Below, piece after piece: positions 9,637 to 18,277 of a DNA stretch of 64,000 bases. Made by a program: the position numbers and the translations under genes. The stretch spans positions 49,045-113,044 of the forward strand of contig NZ_JANSJE010000010.1 of the NCBI RefSeq assembly GCF_047462415.1, written 5' to 3'. Origin of the DNA: Thermostichus sp047462415 (GTDB taxonomy: Bacteria > Cyanobacteriota > Cyanobacteriia > Thermostichales > Thermostichaceae). The notes under the pieces were generated by a model. It searched no databases, had not been told where the DNA came from, and saw only the letters and a program-made list of their open reading frames with translations. How positions within the stretch are numbered: position 1 is the stretch's first letter; each line of letters begins with the position of its first letter.

Positions 9637-10308
9637 TCAGGCTCGTCCTTGGGCTTGCAGCTCCAACAACTCGTCTGCCATCTCCAAAAAAGCCTCCCGA
9701 TCCAGGTAAGAGACATCTCCCACCCATTCCCCCAGCTTGACCACGTAGACCTCGCTCAAGGTGGGGCGGCGCTGCAAATCCCGCGAGTAGGCTTTCACCA
9801 ACGCCAGCACCGATTGCTTTTTAACAATTCGCCGGTAGCGGGGATCGTCCTTGGCGCGGACACGATAGACGACTCCGGTCTCATCGCCGATCTCCATCTC
9901 AAACTGGCGCTCTCGCACCTCTTCGATATAGAGCTCACCCTCTTCGTCCAGCTTTTCCCGTTCTTCCACCACCACCTCGAAGCGGCGGGTGCGCAACACC
10001 TGCCCAAAAAACAATCCCCCATAGGGAATCTCGCGAAAGGCTATCTGGCGCCGGGAGATGGTGTACAGGGGCCCCCACAGGAAGGGATAGAGCAACGCGA
10101 GAAACCCGGCCAAAAAGGAGAGCGCCCCCAGAAAGGATCCCTCGCCAAAGGCACGAGAAAGCACCAGCAGCGCCACACCCACCAGGATGGCCGTGATGAT
10201 GCGGCCCGTGCTCTTGAGGGCATCGCTCCAGTAAGCTGCATACTGAAGGCGTGTGGGCACCACCGGAATCACCAATTCGCATTCTTCTGGGGTGAGCTCC
10301 AACAACAT
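9637..10308 (-). CDS. Conserved cyanobacterial two-helix membrane protein
   Basis: A 223-aa protein of unknown function. Two adjacent hydrophobic helices (about residues 35-54 and 58-80) are followed by a large hydrophilic domain rich in Glu and Arg that probably lies in the cytoplasm. I recall similar cyanobacterial proteins being labelled as phosphate ABC transporter permeases, but no permease motif is visible and two helices are too few, so I would not use that name. It is divergent from the RNase III-fold gene, with about 106 bases between starts. Confidence 0.75.
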   Translation of the reverse strand: MLLELTPEECELVIPVVPTRLQYAAYWSDALKSTGRIITAILVGVALLVLSRAFGEGSFLGALSFLAGFLALLYPFLWGPLYTISRRQIAFREIPYGGLFFGQVLRTRRFEVVVEEREKLDEEGELYIEEVRERQFEMEIGDETGVVYRVRAKDDPRYRRIVKKQSVLALVKAYSRDLQRRPTLSEVYVVKLGEWVGDVSYLDREAFLEMADELLELQAQGRA

Positions 10309-10414
10309 GCTCAGGGATCCTCACAATGCCACAATCTGTCTGCTGGGGGCCAGACCCTATCTTAGAATGAGGCAGAGGCGCTTCGCTGCCAGTCCTTGCT
10401 CGCTTTCTATCTCC

Positions 10415-10807
10415 ATGCCGACAGGATCCCACTTCTCCCCGACCGGCCAGACCCTCAGACAGCAAGTGGCCCAGTTGGACGAGGGATCCCGTCGAGACAA
10501 GGCCTGGTTGGGGGATGCCGTGTTAGGCTTGTTTGCCCGGCAGTGGCTGCTGGGCCCACCTCAGGACTGGCAGGTGCCTTCCCCTCCCCGTTGTGATTTG
10601 AATCGGGCAGAACTGTTCACCTGGCTGACCTCCAATCAATTTTTGTCGGCCCTCAGGGATCCCACACAGGTGGAGGCAGAAATCGGCCTGCTTTACGAAA
10701 AAGAAGGTCTACAAGCGGCCTTTGCCTACATCCAGGAGCACCTGCTGCCTCTGTTTGTGAGGCAGGTCAACAACCGCGCCAAAGCCCTGCGTAGCAAACG
10801 CCGCTAG
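10415..10807 (+). CDS. RNase III-fold protein, Mini-III-like
   Basis: A 130-aa protein with one RNase III catalytic fold and no double-stranded RNA-binding domain. The signature helix reads DKAWLGDAVLGLFARQWLL, which matches the LGDAV catalytic box of Mini-III enzymes. The C-terminal helix (VNNRAKALRSKRR) is basic. Mini-III matures 23S rRNA in some bacteria; that role here is inferred. The start is ATG at 10415; an in-frame ATG at 10366 would add 16 residues and cannot be excluded. A dispersed repeat begins 8 bases after the stop. Confidence 0.8.
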   Translation: MPTGSHFSPTGQTLRQQVAQLDEGSRRDKAWLGDAVLGLFARQWLLGPPQDWQVPSPPRCDLNRAELFTWLTSNQFLSALRDPTQVEAEIGLLYEKEGLQAAFAYIQEHLLPLFVRQVNNRAKALRSKRR

Positions 10808-10815
10808 CCGGTTTC

Positions 10816-11015
10816 TATAGTCATTTCGAATCAAATAGCAATGAAACGGCTCGCTACGTCGTTATGGCTACGCAGCGCTCTAACTCCCCTCTCCCTCAGG
10901 GAGAGGGGTCGGGGGTGAGGGCTCTCCCTGAGGGAGAGGGGCCGGGGGTGGTCGCGCTAGCGGCGCGGAGCGCTTGGGCGGGCCGGCGGCAAAGTGTCTT
11001 GATCTAACGACTATA
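10816..11015. mobile_element. MITE-like dispersed repeat, copy A (200 bp)
   Basis: Noncoding element bounded by inverted ends TATAGTCATT (10816-10825) and AACGACTATA (11006-11015), matching at 9 of 10 positions. The outer TA pair suggests a TA target as in IS630/Tc1-type elements. Inside are the shared core AATGAAACGG (10841-10850) and two strong hairpins: 10886-10908 (arms CCCCTCTCCCT / AGGGAGAGGGG) and 10922-10938 (arms CTCTCCCT / AGGGAGAG). Related copies lie near 32.5 kb and at the right edge. The hairpins may also act as transcript 3' ends for the RNase III-like gene. Confidence 0.65.
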
Positions 11016-11061
11016 AATGGCCGTTGAAATCTACAGTTGCTCTGGACGTAGTGATTTCAAC

Positions 11062-12306
11062 TCAGGCTGGGGTCCCGGGGGAAGAAGGCGGATCCACCCA
11101 ACGGCCATCGGCTTTGATCAGATCGATCAGCGCTTGGACGCCCTCGGATTCCGGCACCTTTTTCACTTCTTCTTTGCCGCGGTAGAGGGAGATCACCCCT
11201 GGCGTCTTACCCACATAGCCGTAATCGGCGTCGGCCATTTCTCCTGGCCCATTGACGATGCAGCCCATGACGGCAATGTCGAGGCCCACCAGGTGCTGAG
11301 TTGCGGCGCGCACCTTCTGCAGCACTTCCTCCAAGTTGAAGAGGGTACGGCCACAGGAAGGACAGGCCACATATTCCACCATGGTCTTGCGCAGGTTGAG
11401 GGCCTGCAAGATGCCGTAGGCCACCGGGATCTCCTTTTCCGGCGCTTCCGTGAGAGACACCCGAATGGTGTCGCCGATCCCTTCGGCCAGCAGCGTCCCG
11501 ATCCCGACGGCCGACTTGATGCGGCCATATTCTCCATCGCCGGCCTCGGTTACGCCCAAGTGAAAGGGATAATTCAGGCCCAAGGCATCGAAGCGGCGGG
11601 CCGCCAGCCGGTAGGCCGCCAACATCACCTGAGGACGGGAAGCCTTGAAGGAGAGAACCACATTGTGGAAATCCTGCTCGGCGCAAATTTGGGCAAATTC
11701 CAGGGCCGACTCCACCATGCCCTCAGGCGTATCCCCGTAGGTGAAGAGCATCCGCTCTGCCAGGGATCCGTGGTTGACCCCAATGCGCAGGGCTTTGTTC
11801 TGGGCTTTGAGGGTCTGGACAAGGGGGGTGAAGGTTTCCCGGATTTTGTTGCGGATGGCCTCAAATTCCGCTTGGGTATATTCGGTACGACCGGGCTGGG
11901 GTTTTTCAAAGACAAACAACCCTGGGTTAATGCGTACCTTATCCACGTATTGGGCCACTTCCAGGGCGATCTTGATGCCGTTGTGGTGCACATCGGCCAC
12001 CAGGGGCACCGGCCTGTAGGTTTGGATCAGCTTGTCCCGAATCGCCTCCATCGCCTTGGCGTGGGCCATGCTGGGAACGGTGACGCGCACAATTTCCGAG
12101 CCCGCCTCGTGCAGACGACGGATGGCCGCCACCGCCGCCTCGATGTCGAGGGTGTCTTCGTTAATCATCGACTGCACCACCACCGGGTGCTGGCTGCCGA
12201 TCAACACGTCGGCTACGGCCACGGTGCGGGTGGGGCGACGAGGATAGACCGGTTCTGGGTAGGGCTGCTGAGGGGGGGCGCTGGGCCGATCTAGGGTTTG
12301 CATCAT
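11062..12306 (-). CDS. ispG: 4-hydroxy-3-methylbut-2-enyl diphosphate synthase
   Basis: A 414-aa enzyme of the MEP isoprenoid pathway that converts MEcPP to HMBPP using a [4Fe-4S] cluster; in cyanobacteria ferredoxin is the expected donor. Visible family parts are the TIM-barrel opening VVVQSMINEDT, PLVADVHHNGIKIALEV, RINPGLF, and the cluster cysteines in CPSCGRT and MGCIVNGPGEM. Two tandem ATGs (12306 and 12303) are possible starts. It supplies precursors for carotenoids, phytol and plastoquinone. Confidence 0.96.
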   Translation of the reverse strand: MMQTLDRPSAPPQQPYPEPVYPRRPTRTVAVADVLIGSQHPVVVQSMINEDTLDIEAAVAAIRRLHEAGSEIVRVTVPSMAHAKAMEAIRDKLIQTYRPVPLVADVHHNGIKIALEVAQYVDKVRINPGLFVFEKPQPGRTEYTQAEFEAIRNKIRETFTPLVQTLKAQNKALRIGVNHGSLAERMLFTYGDTPEGMVESALEFAQICAEQDFHNVVLSFKASRPQVMLAAYRLAARRFDALGLNYPFHLGVTEAGDGEYGRIKSAVGIGTLLAEGIGDTIRVSLTEAPEKEIPVAYGILQALNLRKTMVEYVACPSCGRTLFNLEEVLQKVRAATQHLVGLDIAVMGCIVNGPGEMADADYGYVGKTPGVISLYRGKEEVKKVPESEGVQALIDLIKADGRWVDPPSSPGTPA

Positions 12307-12551
12307 AGCTTGGTTAAGCTGAGAGGGCTACTCTAGCTTGATTGTAGGCTGAAATGCCGGCAAGACCGGGAGCTCAGGGTAGGTACTGAGGGGCTCACCC
12401 TCCGGCAGCCGGGCGCGATCCCCGCCTCCTGATTAACTCAGGATGGGACACTTATCGAGAAAATGAGCAGAGCCTTAGACGGCCACAGGGGGCAGAGACT
12501 GGTCAATCACTCGAATCCTCTAGCAGCGGATAGCTCAGCAGGGCAGCAACT

Positions 12552-13067
12552 TCAACTGTCTGCTTCCGTGGGGTGGTCGGTGAAGGGGCGGCTGCGAATA
12601 AAGTCTTTGGGCGTCACGTTTTCCACAAACTTGCGAAAGGCTTCCCGCTCCGCTTCGTCGGCATCCTGGTTCATCGGGATCGAGGCTTCCGCGATCACCT
12701 CTTCCACCGTCCAGATGGGAACGTGGGCTCGCAGGGCAAGGGCAATGGCATCGCTGGGGCGGCAGTCGATCTCTTGCTTTTTATCGCCGCAGAAGGTGAC
12801 GAGCACCGCGTAGAAGGTGTTGTCCAGCAGGGCGTGAATGATAACTCGCTCCAGCCGGATCCCCCACGTCTTCCAGGAGTTGAGGATTAGATCATGGGTC
12901 ATGGGGCGCAGTGGCTTTTGGTCGTCCAGCGCCTGCAAAATGGCATTGGCCTCTGCTTTCCCCACCCAAATGGGCAGGGCACGCCGCTCACTGCTATCGC
13001 GCAGGATGACGATGGGGTTCTGGTTAACGGCATCGACCGCGATCCCAGCCACATGCATCTCGATCAT
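12552..13067 (-). CDS. Bifunctional nuclease family protein (DUF151)
   Basis: A 171-aa DUF151 protein. The fold signature is clear: a beta-strand start (IEMHVAGIAVDAVNQNPIVI), LPIWVGKAEANAI, and the conserved RPSDAIALALR helix. Plant homologues were reported to have DNase and RNase activity; that activity is not demonstrated by sequence. I chose ATG 13067 because the longer frame (to 13244) would run antisense through the start of cobK. It is divergent from cobK with 64 bases between the two starts. Confidence 0.88.
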   Translation of the reverse strand: MIEMHVAGIAVDAVNQNPIVILRDSSERRALPIWVGKAEANAILQALDDQKPLRPMTHDLILNSWKTWGIRLERVIIHALLDNTFYAVLVTFCGDKKQEIDCRPSDAIALALRAHVPIWTVEEVIAEASIPMNQDADEAEREAFRKFVENVTPKDFIRSRPFTDHPTEADS

Positions 13068-13131
13068 GAGCAACTGCCTCCAGCCGGTGATCTTGATCGT
13101 ATCTACGGGTGCCAAAGTTTGGCAACACACC

Positions 13132-13908
13132 ATGAGCTCAGTCGGTGATCTGGCGGAAGTGGTCTTGATCGGGGGCACCAGCGAGAGCCGCAGCTTGGCC
13201 AAGGCCCTCAGCCGCCAGGGGATCCCTTGGATAGCCAGCGTCACCAGCGAGGGCGGCAGAAGCCTGTATCGGGATCTGCCCGGCCAGGTGGTGGTGACGC
13301 GATTTTCGCTGCCCTCTTTGGAACAGTTCCTGCAGGAGCGCCAGATCCGCGTGGTAGTGGATGCCTCCCATCCCTTTGCCCAGGAGATCTCACAATTGGC
13401 TATGCAGGTGTCGGCCCAACTGGGGATCCCCTACCTGCGCTACGAGCGCCCCCCGGTGGCGTTGGATCCCTGGGTGCAGGTGGTGCCGGACTGGCAGGGG
13501 GTGCTCACCGAGGCCGTGCTGGCGGGGCGGCGGCTGCTCTTGACGGTGGGGGTGAAGGCGTTGCCCTTGTTTGTACCCTGGCAGGATCGCTGCCAGTTGT
13601 ACGCGCGGGTACTGCCGCAGTCGGTTCCCCAAGCGGTGCAAGCCGGGATCCCTGCTGAGCGGGTGATTGGGATGCGCCTGCCCCTCAGCTTTGAGCAGGA
13701 GCTGCGGCTTTGGCAGAGGCTAGATCTTCAGGGAGTCATCAGCAAGGACTCGGGAGAAGCGGGTGGGCTGGTCGTTAAACAGGCCGTGGCCAAAACCCTG
13801 GGGATCCCGCTGTGGGTAGTCCGACGACCACTCTTGAGCTACCCCTGGTGTAGTCAGGATTTGGCCGAGGTGGTGCGGGAGTGCCAACGTCGGCTGGGGC
13901 AGATTTAG
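13132..13908 (+). CDS. cobK: Precorrin-6A reductase (CobK/CbiJ)
   Basis: A 258-aa enzyme of corrin-ring synthesis that reduces precorrin-6A using NADPH. The N-terminal nucleotide-binding motif ILIGGTSESR-like segment (VVLIGGTSESRSLAKAL) and the family segments VVDASHPFAQEIS, PYLRYERP and the C-terminal KDSGEAGG are present. ATG 13132 gives the family-typical N terminus; longer in-frame versions run back over the divergent DUF151 gene. The stop overlaps the convergent ssb stop by 4 bases. No other cob gene is in the window. Confidence 0.92.
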   Translation: MSSVGDLAEVVLIGGTSESRSLAKALSRQGIPWIASVTSEGGRSLYRDLPGQVVVTRFSLPSLEQFLQERQIRVVVDASHPFAQEISQLAMQVSAQLGIPYLRYERPPVALDPWVQVVPDWQGVLTEAVLAGRRLLLTVGVKALPLFVPWQDRCQLYARVLPQSVPQAVQAGIPAERVIGMRLPLSFEQELRLWQRLDLQGVISKDSGEAGGLVVKQAVAKTLGIPLWVVRRPLLSYPWCSQDLAEVVRECQRRLGQI

Positions 13909-14261
13909 AACCGCTCCTCTGCAGCCAGGTCAGGCTCGCGATCTTGACGGGATCCCAGCAACTCGAGACGATCTACAGCGATGACAGGCCGCTGGCGCTC
14001 CTCACCCGTGGATTTGTCTTTCCAGCGATCGAACTTGAGGCTGCCCGTTACCCCGATGAGGCTGCCCTTGCGCACGTATTCTCCGGCCACCTCAGCCGTG
14101 CGCCCCCACAGCTCCAAGTTGAACCAATCGGGCTTGTCTTCGCCTTTGCGGAAGCGGTTGACCGCCAAGCTAAAGGTACACACCACCTTGCCCGACTCGA
14201 AGTAGCGCACCTCCGGATCCATGCCGGCTCGCCCCACCAAGGTCACCAAGTTCAGGCTCAT
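13905..14261 (-). CDS. ssb: Single-stranded DNA-binding protein
   Basis: A 118-aa SSB with one OB fold: MSLNLVTLVGRAGMDPEVRY, VVCTFSLAVNRF, DWFNLELWGRTAEV and GSLIGVTGSLKFDRWKD. It protects single-stranded DNA during replication and repair. It is shorter than typical bacterial SSBs and ends ...PDLAAEERF, without the long Gly/Gln-rich linker or the acidic DDIPF-type tip used to recruit partners. It is convergent with cobK, and the stops share TTAG. Confidence 0.93.
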   Translation of the reverse strand: MSLNLVTLVGRAGMDPEVRYFESGKVVCTFSLAVNRFRKGEDKPDWFNLELWGRTAEVAGEYVRKGSLIGVTGSLKFDRWKDKSTGEERQRPVIAVDRLELLGSRQDREPDLAAEERF

Positions 14262-14631
14262 GGGTTTTCTCCAGATCGTTTACGGCCCCTAGGCTTTTGT
14301 TGTAGCGCTTGCAAGCGATCCCTGTCATCTTCGCGGCGACGGCCTCGGCTGATCGCGTCAGCGGGCCGTAGGCCTTGCGGATCGAGGCTCGGGGAGAGTC
14401 TTTAGAATATCTCCCGATTGTCCTGCGGGGATCCCGGTTGCTCAGACAGAAAAATCTCTGCTCTCATGGATTGAGTGGTTGCAGGGGGGCGCTGATCGTG
14501 TTGCAAAGATTTACAATGTCAGAAGCCCCAGAGCACCTGCCGGCCCAGACCCCTGATCCCTGGAGATAGATTTTCACCGGCCAGCAGGGAGGGTTGACTA
14601 CCGCAAGAGGACGCATTCAGCACCATTTCCC
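14262..14631. other. 370-bp intergenic region between ssb and ndhF
   Basis: Divergent region carrying the promoters of ssb (minus) and ndhF (plus). The only promoter-like element I can point to is TACAAT at 14512-14517, about 115 bases ahead of the ndhF ATG, without a convincing -35. A short inverted repeat (GCGCTTGCAAGCGAT, near 14305) is present. No coding frame of convincing length was found. Confidence 0.4.
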
Positions 14632-16788
14632 ATGGAATTCATCTACGCATACGCCTGGTTGATCCCCGTTTATCCGTTGGTGGCGGCTTTTTTACTCGGC
14701 TTGGGCATTTTGGTGTTCAATGCCTGGACAAGATCCAACCGCTCTCTGGCCGCCTTCTTGAGCGTGTTCGCGACGGGAACGGCGATGGTTCACGCCTTTG
14801 CCCTTTTGGTCAGCCAAGTGCAGGGCCATGAGACCGTTCTCAAAACCATCACCTGGGCTCAGGCGGGATCTTTCTTGGTGGACATGGGGTTTGTGGTGGA
14901 TCACCTGAGTGCCATGATGCTGGTGGTGGTAACCACGGTGGCCTTTCTGGTGCAGATCTACTCCGATGGCTACATGGCCCACGACCCCGGCTATGTGCGT
15001 TTCTACGCCTACCTGAGCCTGTTCACCTCCTCGATGCTGGGCCTGGTGGTCAGCCCCAACCTGGTGCAGATCTACATCTTCTGGGAGCTGGTGGGGATGT
15101 GCTCCTACCTGCTGATCGGCTTTTGGTACGAGCGGCAGGCGGCGGCGGAAGCAGCCCAGAAGGCGTTTGTGGTCAACCGTGTGGGGGACTTTGGCCTGTT
15201 GCTGGGCATTTTGGGCTTCTACTGGATTTCCGGCACTTTTGGGTTTGAGGAACTGGCCCGCAATGTGGAGCAGATGGTGGCCAACGGCGCGGTGAGCAGC
15301 AGCTTGGTTGCCCTGTTTGCGGTGTTGGTGTTCTTGGGGCCAGTGGCCAAGTCGGCCCAGTTCCCGCTGCACGTGTGGCTGCCGGATGCCATGGAAGGTC
15401 CCACGCCCATTTCCGCCCTCATCCACGCGGCCACGATGGTGGCTGCCGGGGTCTTCCTGTTGGCGCGTATGTTCCCGCTGCTGGAAGGGATCCCAGCAGT
15501 CATGGATCTCATCGCCTGGACAGGGGCAGGTACGGCTTTTTTGGGGGCCAGCATCGCCATCACCCAAAACGACATCAAAAAGGGCTTGGCCTACTCCACC
15601 ATCTCCCAACTGGGCTATATGGTCATGGCCATGGGGTGCGGTGCCTATGGGGCCGGCCTGTTTCACCTGACAACCCATGCTTACTTTAAGGCGCTGCTCT
15701 TTTTGGGATCCGGCTCGGTCATCCATGGCATGGAAGCCGTGGTTGGCCATGACCCCGCCTTAGCTCAGGATATGCGCCTGATGGGAGGGCTGCGCAAATA
15801 CATGCCGGTTACGGCCATTACTTTTTTGATTGGCACGCTGGCCATCTGTGGGATCCCGCCCTTTGCCGGCTTCTGGTCCAAGGACGAGATCTTGGCCGCG
15901 GTGTTTGAACACAACCCAGCTCTCTGGGGTGTGGGCTTCCTCACCGCGGGGATCACCGCCTTCTACATGTTCCGCATCTACTTTCTTACTTTTGAAGGGG
16001 AGTTTCGCGGCACCAACCTGAAGCTGCGGCAGGAGGTGGCCGTCAGCCAGGGCCGACCGGTGCCGGCTTTTGCCTATGCGTTTGCCGGGAAAGAGGCGGC
16101 CTACGGCCCCGGAGCCATGAACCTTTACGAAAGGCCCCAGCCCAGCAGCCATCCCGAAGCTGTGGAAGACGGGCACGATGGGCATGGCCACGCCGCCGAG
16201 CCGCATGAGTCTCCCCTGTCGATGACGATGCCGTTGGTGGCGCTGGCGGTTCCTTCGGTGCTGATCGGCTTGGTGGGCACTCCCTTTGCCAACTTCTTCG
16301 AGGCGTTCATCCATGCGCCTGGCGAATCGGCTACAGAGGCCGTTTCCCTCTGGGCCCAGGTGGCAGCCGAGTGGCAAGGGGTGCTGGCGGGTCACTTTGA
16401 CTGGCGGGAGTTTCTGATCATGGCGGGCAGCTCGGTGGGCATTGGGCTGATCGGCATCACCTTGGCCGGCTTGATCTACTGGCAGAAGCGCATCGATCCC
16501 GGCACCTTCCCCCAAAGCCTGCAACCCCTGTACTACTTCTCCCTCAACAAGTGGTACATTGATGACCTCTACGAGCGGGTCTTTGTGCGGGGCACCCGCT
16601 TTGTGGCGCGGGAGGCGCTGGAGGTGGACAGCCGCATTGTGGATGGGGTGGTCAACTTGACGGGCCTGGTGGCAATGGTCGGCGGCGAAGTGATGAAATA
16701 CCTGGAGAACGGCAAGGCGCAGTTTTATGCTTTGATCATCTTTGCAGCGGTGGTGGTGATGGTGGTGCTTTCCGGCGTGGGGGTTTAG
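14632..16788 (+). CDS. ndhF: NAD(P)H-quinone oxidoreductase subunit 5 (NdhF)
   Basis: A 718-aa, multi-helix proton-pumping subunit of the thylakoid NDH-1 complex, which serves cyclic electron flow and respiration. The antiporter-like core is complete: IYIFWELVGMCSYLLIGFW, FPLHVWLPDAMEGPTPISAL, the lysine helices ending NDIKKGLAYSTISQLGYM, and HAYFKALLFLGSGSVIH. A hydrophilic His-rich insertion (around GHDGHGHAAEPHE) separates the core from the long lateral helix region. The length and C-terminal WYIDDLYERVFV fit the NdhF1 type rather than the CO2-uptake forms NdhF3/F4, though I cannot confirm that without alignment. Confidence 0.94.
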   Translation: MEFIYAYAWLIPVYPLVAAFLLGLGILVFNAWTRSNRSLAAFLSVFATGTAMVHAFALLVSQVQGHETVLKTITWAQAGSFLVDMGFVVDHLSAMMLVVVTTVAFLVQIYSDGYMAHDPGYVRFYAYLSLFTSSMLGLVVSPNLVQIYIFWELVGMCSYLLIGFWYERQAAAEAAQKAFVVNRVGDFGLLLGILGFYWISGTFGFEELARNVEQMVANGAVSSSLVALFAVLVFLGPVAKSAQFPLHVWLPDAMEGPTPISALIHAATMVAAGVFLLARMFPLLEGIPAVMDLIAWTGAGTAFLGASIAITQNDIKKGLAYSTISQLGYMVMAMGCGAYGAGLFHLTTHAYFKALLFLGSGSVIHGMEAVVGHDPALAQDMRLMGGLRKYMPVTAITFLIGTLAICGIPPFAGFWSKDEILAAVFEHNPALWGVGFLTAGITAFYMFRIYFLTFEGEFRGTNLKLRQEVAVSQGRPVPAFAYAFAGKEAAYGPGAMNLYERPQPSSHPEAVEDGHDGHGHAAEPHESPLSMTMPLVALAVPSVLIGLVGTPFANFFEAFIHAPGESATEAVSLWAQVAAEWQGVLAGHFDWREFLIMAGSSVGIGLIGITLAGLIYWQKRIDPGTFPQSLQPLYYFSLNKWYIDDLYERVFVRGTRFVAREALEVDSRIVDGVVNLTGLVAMVGGEVMKYLENGKAQFYALIIFAAVVVMVVLSGVGV

Positions 16789-17906
16789 CGAAAGCTGACA
16801 CGAAGCAAGGAGAAATCATCTTCAAAATCTGTTTGCCCCTGGAAAGATTGGGCGTGCTGGATCACCTGATCCAGGCTGCCGTCGGCGCTCTTGCTCAGCA
16901 GAGCCATCAGATTGTCTAGCCCCCAGATTTCTCTCTGCGGGTTCATGACTTCGTAAACTCCGTCGCTGAACAGGTAGAGGTGGCTGTTCTCAGGGATCTG
17001 CACTTGATCCCTTTGAAAATTCTGGTCGGGCAAAACCCCGATGGGCACGTTGGCGGTCTTCAGCAGGCGCAACTCCTGAGCCTGGATGAGCAGAGCAGGC
17101 GGATGGCCAGCACTGGCAAAAGAGAGCAGACGGGATCGCGGCTGATAGACCCCATACCAAAGGGTGAAGTACATGTCGTGGTGGGATCCCATCTGGAAAG
17201 AGTGGTTGAGGGCGCGCAAGACCGCATCCGGCTGTCGCGGGTCGGTGTCGGGTAAGCCCTGAGAGCGCAACTGGTTCATCACCGATACCGACAGTAGAGC
17301 GGATCCCACCCCATGCCCCGACACATCTAGCAGGTAGATGGCCAGATGATCCTCGTCTAGCCAGTGGTAGTTAAATGAATCCCCCCCCAACTCCTGCGAA
17401 GGCAAAAAGCACCACTCGATGGCTATTCGGTGATCGGGGAAAGAGGCCGGCTTGGGCAAAAGAGAACGCACATAGCTGGCCGCCTCGGCCAGTTCTGCCC
17501 GCAACCTGGCGGTTTGCTGTTGCAAGTCGTAGCTGAGCTGATGCAAGCGCAGCCCAGCCCGCACGCGCGCCCGCAGCTCGTTGGGGTCGATGGGCTTGCT
17601 GAGGAACTCGTCTGCCCCGGCATCCAGGCCCTGAATACGGTCTTCGACTTCTGTGCGCGCAGTGAGCAAAATAAAAAACGTCGTGGAAAACTTGGGATCC
17701 GCCTTGATGCGCCGGCAGACTTCCAGCCCATCCATATCCGGCATCATCCAGTCACAGATAATCAGCCCCGGGGTTAGGAGATGAGCTTTCTCCAGCCCTT
17801 CCAAGCCACCGCTGGCCATCTCGACGGTGTAGCCCTGCCGCTCCAGGGATCGCTTCAACACCAGCCGAATTGTGGGATCGTCGTCCACAATCAAAATGGC
17901 TGTCAT
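16785..17906 (-). CDS. Response regulator with PP2C/RsbU-type phosphatase output
   Basis: A 373-aa signalling protein. Residues 1 to about 120 form a receiver domain with the acidic pocket DDDPTIR, phospho-acceptor Asp in IICDWMMPDMDG, and the conserved lysine in SKPIDPNE. A short helical linker leads to a SpoIIE/RsbU-like serine phosphatase domain with metal-binding residues in GGDSFNY and LLDVSGHGVGSAL, then SAGHPPALL, SDGVYEV and DDFSLLRV. Such proteins usually control an anti-anti-sigma factor or other Ser/Thr phosphoprotein; the partner is not adjacent. ATG 17906 is preferred over the GTG two codons upstream. Its stop shares TTAG with ndhF. Confidence 0.92.
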   Translation of the reverse strand: MTAILIVDDDPTIRLVLKRSLERQGYTVEMASGGLEGLEKAHLLTPGLIICDWMMPDMDGLEVCRRIKADPKFSTTFFILLTARTEVEDRIQGLDAGADEFLSKPIDPNELRARVRAGLRLHQLSYDLQQQTARLRAELAEAASYVRSLLPKPASFPDHRIAIEWCFLPSQELGGDSFNYHWLDEDHLAIYLLDVSGHGVGSALLSVSVMNQLRSQGLPDTDPRQPDAVLRALNHSFQMGSHHDMYFTLWYGVYQPRSRLLSFASAGHPPALLIQAQELRLLKTANVPIGVLPDQNFQRDQVQIPENSHLYLFSDGVYEVMNPQREIWGLDNLMALLSKSADGSLDQVIQHAQSFQGQTDFEDDFSLLRVSFR

Positions 17907-18277
17907 GACCACTGCACCTCAATCCCGAATCAACCCGAATCAAAATGCAACTCTAGCCCGTACTGGTAGGCAGACCCTTTATCCTAGCCCAGGGGTTGCG
18001 GCAGAAAAGCCGGTTTGGAGGGCAGTTAGGGGAAAAGCCTCAGCAACCTCATCCACCAGAGCTAAAGTTGCGTATCCCTTAGTGGATCCCTAAAACCGTG
18101 GTTGCACGCTACCCAAAAGCTGACCGTTTCAAGATACTGGTGGGAATAGATAACAGCGGGGGGGTTTTTGGGCAGATTTTGCTTTAGAGACTTCCATTGG
18201 ACACAGAGATACGGATCACATCTTATCCATCCTTTGCCGGTCTAGAGTGAACTTTGAGGTTAAACGGCCTTTGCTGC
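17907..18277. other. 371-bp divergent intergenic region
   Basis: Lies between the response-regulator gene (minus) and the 601-aa protein gene (plus). I see no coding frame, no tRNA-like cloverleaf and no convincing promoter consensus. A run of G followed by T (near 18158-18170) is the only compositional feature noted. Confidence 0.35.

Noticed and set aside
9637..10308. Phosphate ABC transporter permease
   Set aside because: A name I recall being used for similar cyanobacterial proteins, but there are only two hydrophobic helices and no EAA loop, so I left it as uncharacterised.
10886..10938. CRISPR-like direct repeats near 10.9 kb
   Set aside because: The similar units are palindromic hairpins of unequal length without regular spacers and belong to the dispersed repeat.
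12838..13131. 98-residue N-terminal extension of CobK
   Set aside because: The segment is antisense to the DUF151 gene, and CobK homology starts just after ATG 13132.
14692..15750. Long minus-strand frame inside ndhF
   Set aside because: It is His/Gln-rich and is the antisense of a clear NdhF; frames of this kind recur opposite GC-rich genes throughout the window.
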